NCBI GenBank assembly: GCA_028710415.1 | Contig: JAQTUE010000011.1 | Location: forward strand, 62,001-126,000 | DNA: 64,000 bases | DNA from: Paludibacter sp. | GTDB taxonomy: Bacteria > Bacteroidota > Bacteroidia > Bacteroidales > Paludibacteraceae | Reading direction: 5' to 3' | Shown here: positions 48,925-59,187 of the stretch, in pieces | Layout: each line of letters begins with the position of its first letter | How positions within the stretch are numbered: the stretch's first letter is position 1 | Program-made: the position numbers and the translations under genes | Notes under the pieces: generated by a model | Database searches by the model: none | Seen by the model: the letters and a program-made list of their open reading frames with translations, nothing else | What the model was told of the DNA's origin: nothing

Positions 48925-50568
48925 ATGAATATGTTTTGTTATCAATGTCAGGAAGCATCCAAAGGGTTGGGGTGCGAGGTTAAGGGAGTTTGCGGAAAAA
49001 CTCCCGAAGTATCAGCTTTACAGGATTTGCTTATTTATCAGATTAAAGGGTTGTCGCACTATACAACGGCGTTACGCGCACTAAACATAGAAAATGATAC
49101 TGCCAACCGTTTTATTACCGAAAGTCTCTTTATGACCATTACAAACGCGAATTTCGACCATTCCCGATTCGTATTACGAATCCGTGAAGGTTTTAAACTC
49201 CGTTCCCAACTTAAAGCAGCATTACATGAAAAGAATGTTGTCCTTCCACAAACCGAATTACTCACCTGGTCGGCCATTACTGCCGGAGAAATGGAGGAAA
49301 TAGCCGAATACGTCGGTGTTCTTGCCACTGAAAATGAAGATGTACGTTCCCTGCGCGAATTAGTGATCTATGGCCTCAAGGGAATGGCTGCCTACCTGGA
49401 ACATGCTTCCAACCTCGGATACTTCGATACTGAAATACATGCCTTTACCCAACGGGCATTGGTAGCTACCACTGATGACAGCCTTACAGCAGATGAACTG
49501 ACCGCCCTGGTCCTCGAAACAGGCAAAATGGGGGTACAGGTCATGGCATTGCTGGATAAAGCCAACACCACGTCGTACGGCAACCCGGAGATTACCAAAG
49601 TAAACCTGGGCGTTCGCAAGAATCCGGGTATCCTGATCAGCGGCCACGACCTGAAAGACATGGAGGAATTGCTCAAACAAACAGAAGGTACAGGCGTTGA
49701 CGTGTATACGCACAGCGAGATGCTTCCGGCCAATTATTACCCAGCCTTCAAGAAATACTCCCATTTCGTAGGGAATTACGGTGGTGCCTGGTGGAGTCAG
49801 GTGACTGATTTCGAAACATTCAACGGGGTGGTCCTGTTTACTACCAATTGCATTGTCCCACCACGTAAAACTGCAACTTATGTCGATCGTGTTTATACAA
49901 CAGGAGCTTCCGGATTCCCCGGCTTCAAACACATTGCAGAAGGGGAGGGGAAACCAAAGGATTTCTCAGGCCTGATACAACATGCCCAATCATTTGCTTC
50001 CCCAACAGAAATTGAAACCGGTGAAATTGTTGGTGGATTTGCCCATGCCCAGGTATTTGCGCTGGCTGATAAGATTGTTGATGCCGTTAAATCGGGTGCT
50101 ATTCGTAAGTTCTTTGTAATGGCAGGATGTGATGGACGCATGAAAGGACGTAGCTATTACACTGATTTTGCTACTAAACTGCCGAAAGATACCGTTATCC
50201 TGACAGCAGGTTGTGCCAAATACCGTTACAACAAGTTGCCATTGGGTGATATCGGTGGCATTCCACGTGTGCTGGATGCAGGTCAGTGCAACGACAGTTT
50301 TTCACTGGTCATGATTGCCTTAAAATTAAAAGAAGTGTTTGAACTCAATGATATCAATGAGTTGCCAATTGCCTATAACATCGCCTGGTACGAACAAAAA
50401 GCAGTGATTGTACTGTTGGCATTGCTTTCATTGGGTGTAAAGAACATTCATTTAGGGCCAACATTGCCGGCTTTCCTATCGCCAAATGTCGCCAAAGTAC
50501 TGGTTGATAACTTCGGAATAGCACCAATCGGAAGTGTGGATGAAGATATGAAATTGTTTCTGAACTAA
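48925..50568 (+). CDS. hcp: Hydroxylamine reductase / hybrid cluster protein
   Basis: [75 protein letters not shown]. Confidence 0.96.
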   Translation: MNMFCYQCQEASKGLGCEVKGVCGKTPEVSALQDLLIYQIKGLSHYTTALRALNIENDTANRFITESLFMTITNANFDHSRFVLRIREGFKLRSQLKAALHEKNVVLPQTELLTWSAITAGEMEEIAEYVGVLATENEDVRSLRELVIYGLKGMAAYLEHASNLGYFDTEIHAFTQRALVATTDDSLTADELTALVLETGKMGVQVMALLDKANTTSYGNPEITKVNLGVRKNPGILISGHDLKDMEELLKQTEGTGVDVYTHSEMLPANYYPAFKKYSHFVGNYGGAWWSQVTDFETFNGVVLFTTNCIVPPRKTATYVDRVYTTGASGFPGFKHIAEGEGKPKDFSGLIQHAQSFASPTEIETGEIVGGFAHAQVFALADKIVDAVKSGAIRKFFVMAGCDGRMKGRSYYTDFATKLPKDTVILTAGCAKYRYNKLPLGDIGGIPRVLDAGQCNDSFSLVMIALKLKEVFELNDINELPIAYNIAWYEQKAVIVLLALLSLGVKNIHLGPTLPAFLSPNVAKVLVDNFGIAPIGSVDEDMKLFLN

Positions 50569-50787
50569 TACTTTATAACTTTTCCAAAGTTTGGAACTTT
50601 GGAAAAGTTAAGGCACTGATAATTAAAAAAACAGCATTCAATGTTTATCTTGAATGCTGTTTTTGTTTGCAGTAAAGGTCTCCACTTCGCTGAGAACCTG
50701 AACTATCCGGTACGTTCGTATAAAAAATCTTACCTGGACGAAATAAGGTTTTTCCATAGATACATTTTTCTTCTTAATGCCCGCTGA
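50346..50787 (+). repeat. Long direct repeat copy A (hcp 3' end and downstream hairpins)
   Basis: Similar to 54588-55030 including coding end, AACTTTTCCAAAG hairpin and CAGCATTCAA terminator. Confidence 0.85.
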
Positions 50788-50970
50788 AAAGAAAAAAGAA
50801 TGACCTTTTTACACCCTTGCTGCCGCAGGATTACATCGTGTGGTGGATTTAAAATGCCATTTCTATTATCTCAAGCGATACTATCGCACGTGAGCGCTGG
50901 CATTATTGTTGATAAAATTATAAAACGTTACGATCACGTTTTGCGGTTGGATACAAAAACAAGCACCAGG

Positions 50971-51819
50971 CTAAATATATTTAATAGCCTCTTTCACCGT
51001 CATTTTTTCATTGATGTTTCTGGTCTTTGCCAGTTGGTTACAAACAGTGATAATGCCATTATCAAGTACGTCCTGCCCGTTAAAAATCTCAGCACTCATG
51101 CAGTCAACTGTGCATGCAAGGATTCCGGCATCATTTAAAGAGTCAAGACTTTTTATACCTGCGTTGTTTTTACCGATTCCGGCATCATTAAAAAACACGG
51201 CTTTAACACGATGTTTCTGTGCATAATGCCCTGCACTTACACCACCATGTGATCCACACACAACAATATCTCCTGAATTATTCCCGTTTAAGAAAGTTAT
51301 ACTATCGGTTACTGTAATGCTCACTCCATCAATTTGAGTTTGGGTTTGTTTTTTCAGGTCAACTTTGCTACTATTTTCTTTCTCTTCATTCATAAGAGAT
51401 TCAGAATTCTTACTTTTTTGACCCGAAGAAGAGAGATCAATCAGATTGATTATTCTGGCAACGGCTTCTTGCACTGAATCACCGGTTTGGATTCCGAGTT
51501 CTTCTGCCTGAGTATTGGTGTGACTTATAATTCCGTTTTCCCAGGTATATCGGGCAACACCAATTTCAGCGCTATTGTGATCAACAGCACAGGCCAGAAT
51601 ATTCTCAGCCTCATAATGTGCGAGACCACTGATACCTGCCTGATTTTTGCCTATACCGGCATTGTTGAGAAAAACAGCTTTAACACGACAGTTTTTTACC
51701 TTTCTGGCAAAAGTCCCATTGTCACCGCAATGTGATGCGCACACAAGAATCGGACTTGTATTGTCAGCTTGTAAATCACCTAAACTATCCAGGAGTATTA
51801 CACCTACAGGTAATTCCAT
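50971..51819 (-). CDS. Uncharacterised protein with two homologous halves
   Basis: ILVCASHCGDNGTFARKVKNCRVKAVFLNNAGIGKNQAGI versus IVVCGSHGGVSAGHYAQKHRVKAVFFNDAGIGKNNAGI. Confidence 0.7.
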   Translation of the reverse strand: MELPVGVILLDSLGDLQADNTSPILVCASHCGDNGTFARKVKNCRVKAVFLNNAGIGKNQAGISGLAHYEAENILACAVDHNSAEIGVARYTWENGIISHTNTQAEELGIQTGDSVQEAVARIINLIDLSSSGQKSKNSESLMNEEKENSSKVDLKKQTQTQIDGVSITVTDSITFLNGNNSGDIVVCGSHGGVSAGHYAQKHRVKAVFFNDAGIGKNNAGIKSLDSLNDAGILACTVDCMSAEIFNGQDVLDNGIITVCNQLAKTRNINEKMTVKEAIKYI

Positions 51820-51918
51820 TTTGTTTCCTTTTTATACTTACCCCCTAACCCCCTAAAGGGGGAATAAGAAGGTTTTATGAATTTTTGTAAAACGAGAACA
51901 ATCTCTTATACGAACTCT

Positions 51919-52539
51919 TTACTCCCCTTTAGGGGTTGGGGGTTTAGCGCGGGCAATCGATATTCCCCTTTCGTATGCTTTTATATTTCCTTCAACAAAT
52001 TTTTCAGGAACGTTTTCTTTTACTATCAGAATCATCTCGTCATGCGAATAGCCTCTAAACTCAGCATAGATGGCAAGCATGACAATATTCATCATTTTGC
52101 TGATATCAAAATCCTGACTCTTATTCTCATCGGGATCAATAATAAATGTCTTCTTTCCCGATCTCTTTATCAGCTCTGTTTTAGATTCAGGCATATCTTT
52201 TTCCAGTCGGGTGTTTACGCTGGAAGTGGTTAACTCAAAGGTGCTTGAGAAAACGAAGCCATCGTCTTTCAGGCAATGCAAATACCGGAGTGTTTCGGTT
52301 TGTTCAAAAGACAACAGGTAATCCACATCACCTGCTTTGATAAAAGGAGATAACACCGGTTTGTTTGAATACCGGAAATGACTTTCGACACCTCCACCAC
52401 GTTGTCCTAATCCAATTACGTCTGATATTTTTAACTCGTAACCAAGTTTCATGTAATACTTGCTTAAGAGGTTGCTGAAAAGGAGAATTCCTTGTCCTCC
52501 CACACCAGCTATGATAATATTTTTTCCTGTGTCCTGCAT
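51919..52539 (-). CDS. iorB: Indolepyruvate ferredoxin oxidoreductase beta subunit-like
   Basis: IIIAGVGGQGILLFSNLLSKYYMKLGYELKISDVIGLGQRGGGVESHFRYSN. Confidence 0.88.
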   Translation of the reverse strand: MQDTGKNIIIAGVGGQGILLFSNLLSKYYMKLGYELKISDVIGLGQRGGGVESHFRYSNKPVLSPFIKAGDVDYLLSFEQTETLRYLHCLKDDGFVFSSTFELTTSSVNTRLEKDMPESKTELIKRSGKKTFIIDPDENKSQDFDISKMMNIVMLAIYAEFRGYSHDEMILIVKENVPEKFVEGNIKAYERGISIARAKPPTPKGE

Positions 52540-52543
52540 TTTT

Positions 52544-54349
52544 TTATGATTTTATGGCTTCAAACTGACATGCTGTAGAACATAATCCACAGCCCACACA
52601 AAGATCTTCGTTAATAACTATTTCAACTTTACCGTTTTTTGTTTTTTTACTCTCGATAGCTAAACATCCGATATTGATACACTTCCTACATTGCGTACAG
52701 AGATCCTGATCAATAGAATAAGCGTCACCTTTAGGCAGCTTAAATCTCGTTACACACGGTTTTTGTACAATAACTACCGAATTAGTATCTGCATTTACTG
52801 CATTCAGAATCGCTTTTTCCAGTTTTTCAAATTCGTATGCATCTACGGTTACAATATCTTTTACACCAATGGCTTCGCATACTTTGGCAATTTCCAGTTT
52901 ATTTTCCGGTTTGTAATTAAACCCAAACTCACTGGAGGCCACATGCTGTCCGCCGGTCATTGCCAGACAGCTATTGTCGACAATAATCGTGGTTGACTGA
53001 CTGTCGTTGAAAATCAGATTCATCAGCCCATTGATTCCGGTTGCCCAAAATCCACCATCGCCTATCATACCCACAAATTTTTCTTTGTGATCTGTTGCCA
53101 CGTTGAAACCATGGGCCAGCGCAATGCTCGACCCCATGCATTTTTGTAGTTGATAAGCTTCCATATGAGGAAAGCATCCGATTAAACCACAGGTAACATC
53201 GGAAGCTGCCTTGATTTTATGTTTTCGTAGTATTTGTGATATGAAGAGGTGAGAGCAGCCGGCACAACTAACCGGCAACCTGAAAGGAATACCTTCCATA
53301 AGCGTTCTTTTTGGTGCGTCCGGAATGAGTCTTTCCTCAATAATATCCGGAGTAAAACGCATCATATCGGGGAATTTAGGGAATAATTCTTTTCCAATAA
53401 CCGCAATTCCCAGATCCTTGATATTCTTTTCCATAATATCATGACCATCTTCAATCACATAGAGTTTCTCTACGTGTCCGGCCAATTCACGGATCAACTT
53501 TTCCGGAAGCGGCATAACAAGACCCAGTTTTAAAATCGAGGCATCGGGTAAAACTTCTTTTGCGTAAAAGTAAGGAGTGCCTGCAGTAATTATTCCAATC
53601 TTTTTACCATTCAACTCCAGTTTGTTAATGTCGAAGTCATTGCAGTCGCTGGCCAGCTGCTTCATATGTGCCGGAAAATCATTAAAGCATTTGGTCAACT
53701 TTGGATGCTCAGAGCCTTTTGCATTCATCATCATGGTGGTCATGATAACTTTGCTGAAACTTACGGTGTATTTTTTTCTGCATTTTGCTTCGTACATGTA
53801 GTCTTCATCAAAGGCAACTACACTGGTTGTTTTGCATATTACTGATGTAATTTTAAGAATAACCGGAGTACTATATTCTTCGCTAATTTCGAATGCTCTA
53901 ACCATTAAGTCTTTGGCTTCCTGACTGTCACTTGGCTCCAATACCGGGATGTTGAACATATTTCCATAATGACGAACATCATTATAGTCGTCGCCCGCAA
54001 TACGGCCAACATCATCGCCAACTACTAATACCAGACCACCGTTAATCTGACTGCCGGCAGCTCCACCCAAAGCATCCGCTGCCACATGTAAACCCACTGT
54101 TTTCATTACTGCCAGGCTACGATAACCTGCAAAGGAAGCTCCAATGGCTACTTCTAAACCTACTTTCTCATTCGTCGACCATTCACAATAGATGTCAGGG
54201 TATTTTTGTTGGGTATAATCCATTACTTCTGTGGAAGGTGTACCCGGGAAACCGGAAGCAACTTTCACCCCTGCTTCAAAGGCGCCTCTGGCAACTGCTT
54301 CGTTACCATTCATCATTTTCATTGTGGTAAGCTTATTTTCTTTCTTCAT
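52544..54349 (-). CDS. iorA: Indolepyruvate ferredoxin oxidoreductase alpha subunit-like
   Basis: GNEAVARGAFEAGVKVASGFPGTPSTEVM; TPP region GDGGFWATGINGLMNLIFN; C-term ferredoxin clusters CTQCRKCINIGC and CVGCGLCSTAC. Confidence 0.93.
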   Translation of the reverse strand: MKKENKLTTMKMMNGNEAVARGAFEAGVKVASGFPGTPSTEVMDYTQQKYPDIYCEWSTNEKVGLEVAIGASFAGYRSLAVMKTVGLHVAADALGGAAGSQINGGLVLVVGDDVGRIAGDDYNDVRHYGNMFNIPVLEPSDSQEAKDLMVRAFEISEEYSTPVILKITSVICKTTSVVAFDEDYMYEAKCRKKYTVSFSKVIMTTMMMNAKGSEHPKLTKCFNDFPAHMKQLASDCNDFDINKLELNGKKIGIITAGTPYFYAKEVLPDASILKLGLVMPLPEKLIRELAGHVEKLYVIEDGHDIMEKNIKDLGIAVIGKELFPKFPDMMRFTPDIIEERLIPDAPKRTLMEGIPFRLPVSCAGCSHLFISQILRKHKIKAASDVTCGLIGCFPHMEAYQLQKCMGSSIALAHGFNVATDHKEKFVGMIGDGGFWATGINGLMNLIFNDSQSTTIIVDNSCLAMTGGQHVASSEFGFNYKPENKLEIAKVCEAIGVKDIVTVDAYEFEKLEKAILNAVNADTNSVVIVQKPCVTRFKLPKGDAYSIDQDLCTQCRKCINIGCLAIESKKTKNGKVEIVINEDLCVGCGLCSTACQFEAIKS

Positions 54350-54584
54350 AGTATAAAATGACTCCTCTTATTGTTGCATATTTTTATCATTTTTCTGATA
54401 AATCAGCCAAAAATACTGCTTTTTTGTTACATTCCAAAATCAAAGAGCAATTTAATTGAAGAAATTGTAATATTGTTGTCATAAAATCACGAAGAAAACT
54501 TACAGCAGAGTTTAGGCCAAAGTCGCCACTGTAGCTATAGAAGAGTACACCAAATAGCTTAACTATGTATGAAATATCATCCTG

Positions 54585-54810
54585 GATAAACGATATCAAT
54601 GAGTTGCCAATTGCCTATAACATTGCCTGGTACGAACAAAAAGCAATAATTGTACTGTTGGCAATACTTTCAGTGGGCGTAAAAAACATTCACCTGGGGC
54701 CAACATTGCCTGCATTCCTGTCACCAAATGTAGCCAAAGTACTGGTTGATAACTTCGGAATCGCACCTATCGGAAGTGTGGGTGAAGATATGAAGTTATT
54801 TTTAAACTAA
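54585..54810 (+). pseudogene. Truncated 3' fragment of hcp
   Basis: [74 protein letters not shown] nearly identical to the Hcp C-terminus. Confidence 0.9.
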
Positions 54811-55030
54811 CTTTTCTTTATAACTTTTCCAAAGTTTGGAACTTTGGAAAAGTTAAGGAGCTGATAATAGAAAACAGCATTCAAGGCTTATTTTGAATGC
54901 TGTTTTTATTGCAGTAAAGGTCTACATTTCGCTAAGAACTTGAACTATCCTGTAATGCTTACAAAGAATCATACCTGGACAAAACAGGGTTTTCTGATAA
55001 ATACATTTATCTTCTTAACGCATGTTTATT
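54588..55030 (+). repeat. Long direct repeat copy B
   Basis: See copy A at 50346-50787. Confidence 0.85.
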
Positions 55031-55138
55031 GAAGTTCCTGCAGAGTGAAAATTAAGTTCAACCTGTTTTTCATGCTGAGTTTTACCGACTGCATGATAGT
55101 ATATAACAGTACTAAAGTCTTTATTTGAGGTTCAGTAA

Positions 55139-56434
55139 TTATATTTTCATTGGTCTACTACTTGCAATTAAAACCTTCCTTGAAATATATTCTATGAGTT
55201 CAATGTCATAATTTAGACTCTTAACTTCATTAGAATATGGTAAAAGTACATCATAATTCCCTTCAGTGGCTTTGGTATGTACAATTCGGCATCTAATTTC
55301 ATAAATTCGCTCTGAAACCTCCGCTAATAAGTCGGAATTATCTGTCTTTACTGATATTTTTTGCTTCGAAATCAACTTCCCTTTATCTTCAGCATAGAAT
55401 TTGAAACGATTTTCATCTGACTTGAAGAAATCAGAAAGTTCGCTATTATTTGTGCAAGCTGAAAGTGTTGATTTTAATTGCTCTCTTTCATTTCCAAAAG
55501 ATTTACCACCACTTGATACTTTAATCGTAGAAATGATTTTTGAGATATCAGAATCTTTATTCGGATTAAATCTTGGATCTTTTATAAGACTTTGAATTTT
55601 TTGTTTTGCTTCGTAACTAGAGAAAATTGGGAAGTAGAACTCTATAGATTGATAAAAAGCTAAGTATTGAAATATTGGCATATTGACAGATTCTTTTGCA
55701 TACCAATAGAGAGAAATAGGTTCTGAGTCATATTCATACTTAGGCTCTTTAATTGTAGCAGTTTCATCAATGAACATTTGTTTTCGTAGTTTTTTCTCCC
55801 TTCGTTCGATATAACTTTCTCTTTTTGTTTGTAAATTTATAGGTAATTCAAAAGTTAAATCAATCTGAAAAAAAATTGAATTGGCAATTTTATCTAAGAC
55901 ATCCTTTGCATTATCGTGTGATTGAGTTTTTGTATTGGTTATTTTTAGTGTAAGTCTTTTTGCATATCTACCTCTTGGTCCTCTTTCTCTACTTCCAATC
56001 AAAAATGCAAACTCAGGAGAACAATATCCAATTGAAATTTCGAGGTCGTCAACACCTGGTAAAGGGATATTTGTTATTTCAACTTCCGTTTCTTCATCTT
56101 CATTTTTGTCTGGTTTACAAATAAGTCTATGTAACCGTTCAAAAAAGAACCGTCCAGTAATATCTGTATAACTTATTTCAGCCTCAATTACTTTTAAATC
56201 TTTTGACCAAATTGCCTCATTGCCTTTTATAAATCGAAATTGTTCAAAGGGAAGGTCTAATGCAGATTGAAGTGTTTCATCCCTATAAACAACAAAGCAT
56301 TCATGCTTTTCTCTTCCTGCTGTAATTTCAAAAATAATTCTAGAATACAAATCGGGGTCATCGAATATCTTTTCTTTATATTCTATCCCTGCGTCTTCAA
56401 GTTTCTTTTTTAGCTTATCTATTTTCTCTGTCAT
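55139..56434 (-). CDS. Uncharacterised protein with C-terminal HEPN-like Rx4H motif
   Basis: ~430 aa (MTEKIDK start); IYEIRCRIVHTKATEG near C-terminus. Confidence 0.55.
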   Translation of the reverse strand: MTEKIDKLKKKLEDAGIEYKEKIFDDPDLYSRIIFEITAGREKHECFVVYRDETLQSALDLPFEQFRFIKGNEAIWSKDLKVIEAEISYTDITGRFFFERLHRLICKPDKNEDEETEVEITNIPLPGVDDLEISIGYCSPEFAFLIGSRERGPRGRYAKRLTLKITNTKTQSHDNAKDVLDKIANSIFFQIDLTFELPINLQTKRESYIERREKKLRKQMFIDETATIKEPKYEYDSEPISLYWYAKESVNMPIFQYLAFYQSIEFYFPIFSSYEAKQKIQSLIKDPRFNPNKDSDISKIISTIKVSSGGKSFGNEREQLKSTLSACTNNSELSDFFKSDENRFKFYAEDKGKLISKQKISVKTDNSDLLAEVSERIYEIRCRIVHTKATEGNYDVLLPYSNEVKSLNYDIELIEYISRKVLIASSRPMKI

Positions 56435-56571
56435 TTTTGATTTTTTTGTTCCTAATTTATTTATGAACATTTTATTAACGATCTATATGCTTTAGCTTTC
56501 TTCATTCTATAATATTTTTTCATATTAATCAAATACAGAATAAGAAGCTTATAGGACTTGGCAGTAGTTTT

Positions 56572-56805
56572 TTAGATTTTACTCTTTAAGAATTCACAAA
56601 CTTGTACCCTTAGAGATTGCTTCTCTTCTATTTGCTGAAACTTTTTGTAAATTTCGAAGTCCATTGTTTCAATAATTATTTTTCTTTTAACTAGTTCAGA
56701 GGTTTTGTCCCCAAATTTTGTCAAAACTATATTGTCATCAACTTGTTCGACATTAAGCGCAATAGTTTGACCTTTTTCTTTTTTAATAATTATTCTATCA
56801 GTCAT
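56572..56805 (-). CDS. Small hypothetical protein
   Basis: 77 aa; ATGA start/stop overlap with upstream gene. Confidence 0.55.
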   Translation of the reverse strand: MTDRIIIKKEKGQTIALNVEQVDDNIVLTKFGDKTSELVKRKIIIETMDFEIYKKFQQIEEKQSLRVQVCEFLKSKI

Positions 56806-57806
56806 ACTTTTTGAGTTTTATATAGGTTTAATTTTATAAAGTCGTAAAGTCCATCGGCCACACCAAGCAAAAGTGGAACATCATAGTAAGAGTTAAACAC
56901 TTCCTTTTTTTCTAGTTCACAATCAACACATAAGAAACCAACTATTGGGTGTTTGGATTTAGATTCTTTCTCTAATGGTGAAATACTAACAACCAACTCA
57001 CTTCTATAATTTAGAGGCCATTTACTTCTTCTTGTTGATTCATTTTCTCTAATTTCATAATTAAATTCAGGATATAGCAAAAAACTTGAATTTTCATAGT
57101 CTTGCAATGCAATAATATCATTACACATGAAATACATATCCTCATGTTTGTGAGAAAAGAATTTACTTATAATCTTTTGATAACAACTATTATTAGCAAT
57201 AGTATGTTCAATCTCGTTATATTCATTATCATATCTTTTTTTTGACTTGCTGTCTCTACAAAGATTTACTACACGAGTATTAAAGTTTATACCATTCTGT
57301 TCCTCGTTTAAATCAATTATGGTTTTAATAGAAACAGAACATTTTGATTTCGTTTTGAACTCATAAATATCTCTTATTCTATCACAAAAATCTACAAGTA
57401 TTCCTTTCACTTCATCTATTGAAATTTCTTCATGCCTATTTTTATTGACTTTTGAATAGCCTTTACTTAGTAAAACAATAGCATTACCATATATGCTTTC
57501 TCTTTTTATTAAAATCCATTTACGCCAAGCTTGCACAAAAAACTGTTTTAATTGATAATAAACAAAAAGAAGAAAAAGTATCATAAAGAAAAACATTACT
57601 GCTTTAATCCATGGAGAGTCGTTTAAAAAAATCGTAAATTCATTATTAATATCTCTAAATAGTTTTTCTTTAGTTGAATAAAATGCTCCTATCGAACCAA
57701 ATAGATAAGTTCTTAACTTTGAAAATGAGTCTAAGAATTCTTTAAGACCATCAACAACTGATTCTTTAAAAATATCTCTTAAATGTTTGTAGATTCTTTC
57801 TGTCAT
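56802..57806 (-). CDS. Membrane protein with possible GAF-like sensor domain
   Basis: TM WIKAVMFFFMILFLLFVYYQL; C-term IVGFLCVDCELEKKEVFNSYYDVPLLLGVADGLYDFI. Confidence 0.55.
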   Translation of the reverse strand: MTERIYKHLRDIFKESVVDGLKEFLDSFSKLRTYLFGSIGAFYSTKEKLFRDINNEFTIFLNDSPWIKAVMFFFMILFLLFVYYQLKQFFVQAWRKWILIKRESIYGNAIVLLSKGYSKVNKNRHEEISIDEVKGILVDFCDRIRDIYEFKTKSKCSVSIKTIIDLNEEQNGINFNTRVVNLCRDSKSKKRYDNEYNEIEHTIANNSCYQKIISKFFSHKHEDMYFMCNDIIALQDYENSSFLLYPEFNYEIRENESTRRSKWPLNYRSELVVSISPLEKESKSKHPIVGFLCVDCELEKKEVFNSYYDVPLLLGVADGLYDFIKLNLYKTQKV

Positions 57807-57930
57807 GTTGATATTCTCTATCTAATATTACGGTTAACATCTGTGTATGAACACTCTATTAATGATACATTTTTTGGTTCAAAACTGTTTTGTACAGTTA
57901 TCAACTTCACTTTTCAACCAGGACTTCATA

Positions 57931-58284
57931 TTAGTAATCATGTCTGCTATATATTTCAATTTTCGCACCATACCGAATAAAAACCTGTGAAAGAGCTTGA
58001 ATAGCAAAGTCATCAGTTTCTACAACTATTTTCTTTCCTTCAACATCTAATGGATAAATATAGTCAAGATCTTCTGCAGCATTTCGGTTGAGATATACTT
58101 GATATTTATTCATGACTTCTCTAATTTCTTCAGGGAATGGATAGCTTTCATCTCCCACCTCTCTTTTTTCTAGGAGTTCATTAAAAGCTGTAGCTGCTTG
58201 GTTTGCATTTTCGACTGTTTTAAATGTTCCAGTTATACGAAGTTTTGCAGAATGTTCACTTGAGAAAGATTTCCAGATTTTCAT
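57931..58284 (-). CDS. DUF6375-like small protein
   Basis: MKIWKSFSSEHSAKLRITGTFKTVENANQAATAFNEL ... VVETDDFAIQALSQVFIRYGAKIEIYSRHDY. Confidence 0.5.
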   Translation of the reverse strand: MKIWKSFSSEHSAKLRITGTFKTVENANQAATAFNELLEKREVGDESYPFPEEIREVMNKYQVYLNRNAAEDLDYIYPLDVEGKKIVVETDDFAIQALSQVFIRYGAKIEIYSRHDY

Positions 58285-58296
58285 AATAATTACTTT

Positions 58297-59187
58297 TTAG
58301 TATTGATTAATAGTTTGTAACTGTTTTTCTATTTCATAAAAGTTGTCAATGAATGTACCCTCATTTTCATAAGAATGCAGTTTCAATTTTCTGTCTGCTG
58401 AAATATGAGCAAATAAGAATTCTTTATTCACCTCTGTTTCTAAATAATTTGAATGAATAAAAATGCTTGCATCATAAGTCACATTTATTTGTATTTCATT
58501 CTTGTATTTTAAAATTAAGTTTTCAACCTTTTTCCAATCATTTTTCTCTAAAAGAAATTCTCCATTTTGGTGTTCTGGAATAAGCAAAACATCTATTGCT
58601 CCAAGTTTTATTGCTAATTCTATAACATCTTCCGCATCTTTAGTCAAGCCTGAATTAATTATTACATTTACTCCAAATGGTATAATTCCTTTGACCTTAT
58701 GAATATTTTGAACAAGTTTGTCAAGAGCAACTTTTTTAACTCTACTATATTTAGGTTCTAATCCATCAATTGAAAATCTAAGCGACGAAATATTACCTTT
58801 AATCTTCTCAATAATATCTGTGTTTATCAAATGTCCATTAGTCGTTATGTTAATACCCAACTTAGTATTTTCCCATATCCATTCAATTAAATTAGTTATT
58901 TCGGGATACATGAATGGTTCACCACCGCCAAAAGTTAATTCGAGTGTACCTAGTTCGTCAAATTTTTTTGCAATTTGTTTTACAAAATCAATTGGTAGTA
59001 GATTGTTATTTTTAGGTGCATAGCAATAATGGCATTTTAGATTACATTGATTTGTTAAAGCAATACTGAGTGTTCTAGGTGCAATTGAAATAATTTCTTT
59101 AGGAAAATTATATTCGTCCATTAAAATGTGAAGACCATTGATTCTGTCGAATATATGAAGTCCATTATTTTCAGTTCTTGTTTTCAT
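58297..59187 (-). CDS. Radical SAM protein
   Basis: TNQCNLKCHYCYAP (CxxxCxxC), LTFGGGEPFMYPEI, NITTNGHLI, LRFSIDG. Confidence 0.92.
   Translation of the reverse strand: MKTRTENNGLHIFDRINGLHILMDEYNFPKEIISIAPRTLSIALTNQCNLKCHYCYAPKNNNLLPIDFVKQIAKKFDELGTLELTFGGGEPFMYPEITNLIEWIWENTKLGINITTNGHLINTDIIEKIKGNISSLRFSIDGLEPKYSRVKKVALDKLVQNIHKVKGIIPFGVNVIINSGLTKDAEDVIELAIKLGAIDVLLIPEHQNGEFLLEKNDWKKVENLILKYKNEIQINVTYDASIFIHSNYLETEVNKEFLFAHISADRKLKLHSYENEGTFIDNFYEIEKQLQTINQY

Noticed and set aside
54565-54810. Independent small Hcp-like gene
   Set aside because: Only the C-terminal ~75 residues of Hcp without cluster-binding N-terminus; best explained as a duplicated fragment.
58297-59187. Prokaryotic viperin
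   Set aside because: Radical SAM motif is CNLKCHYC with a MoaA/activase-like context; no viperin-specific signature or kinase neighbour recognised.
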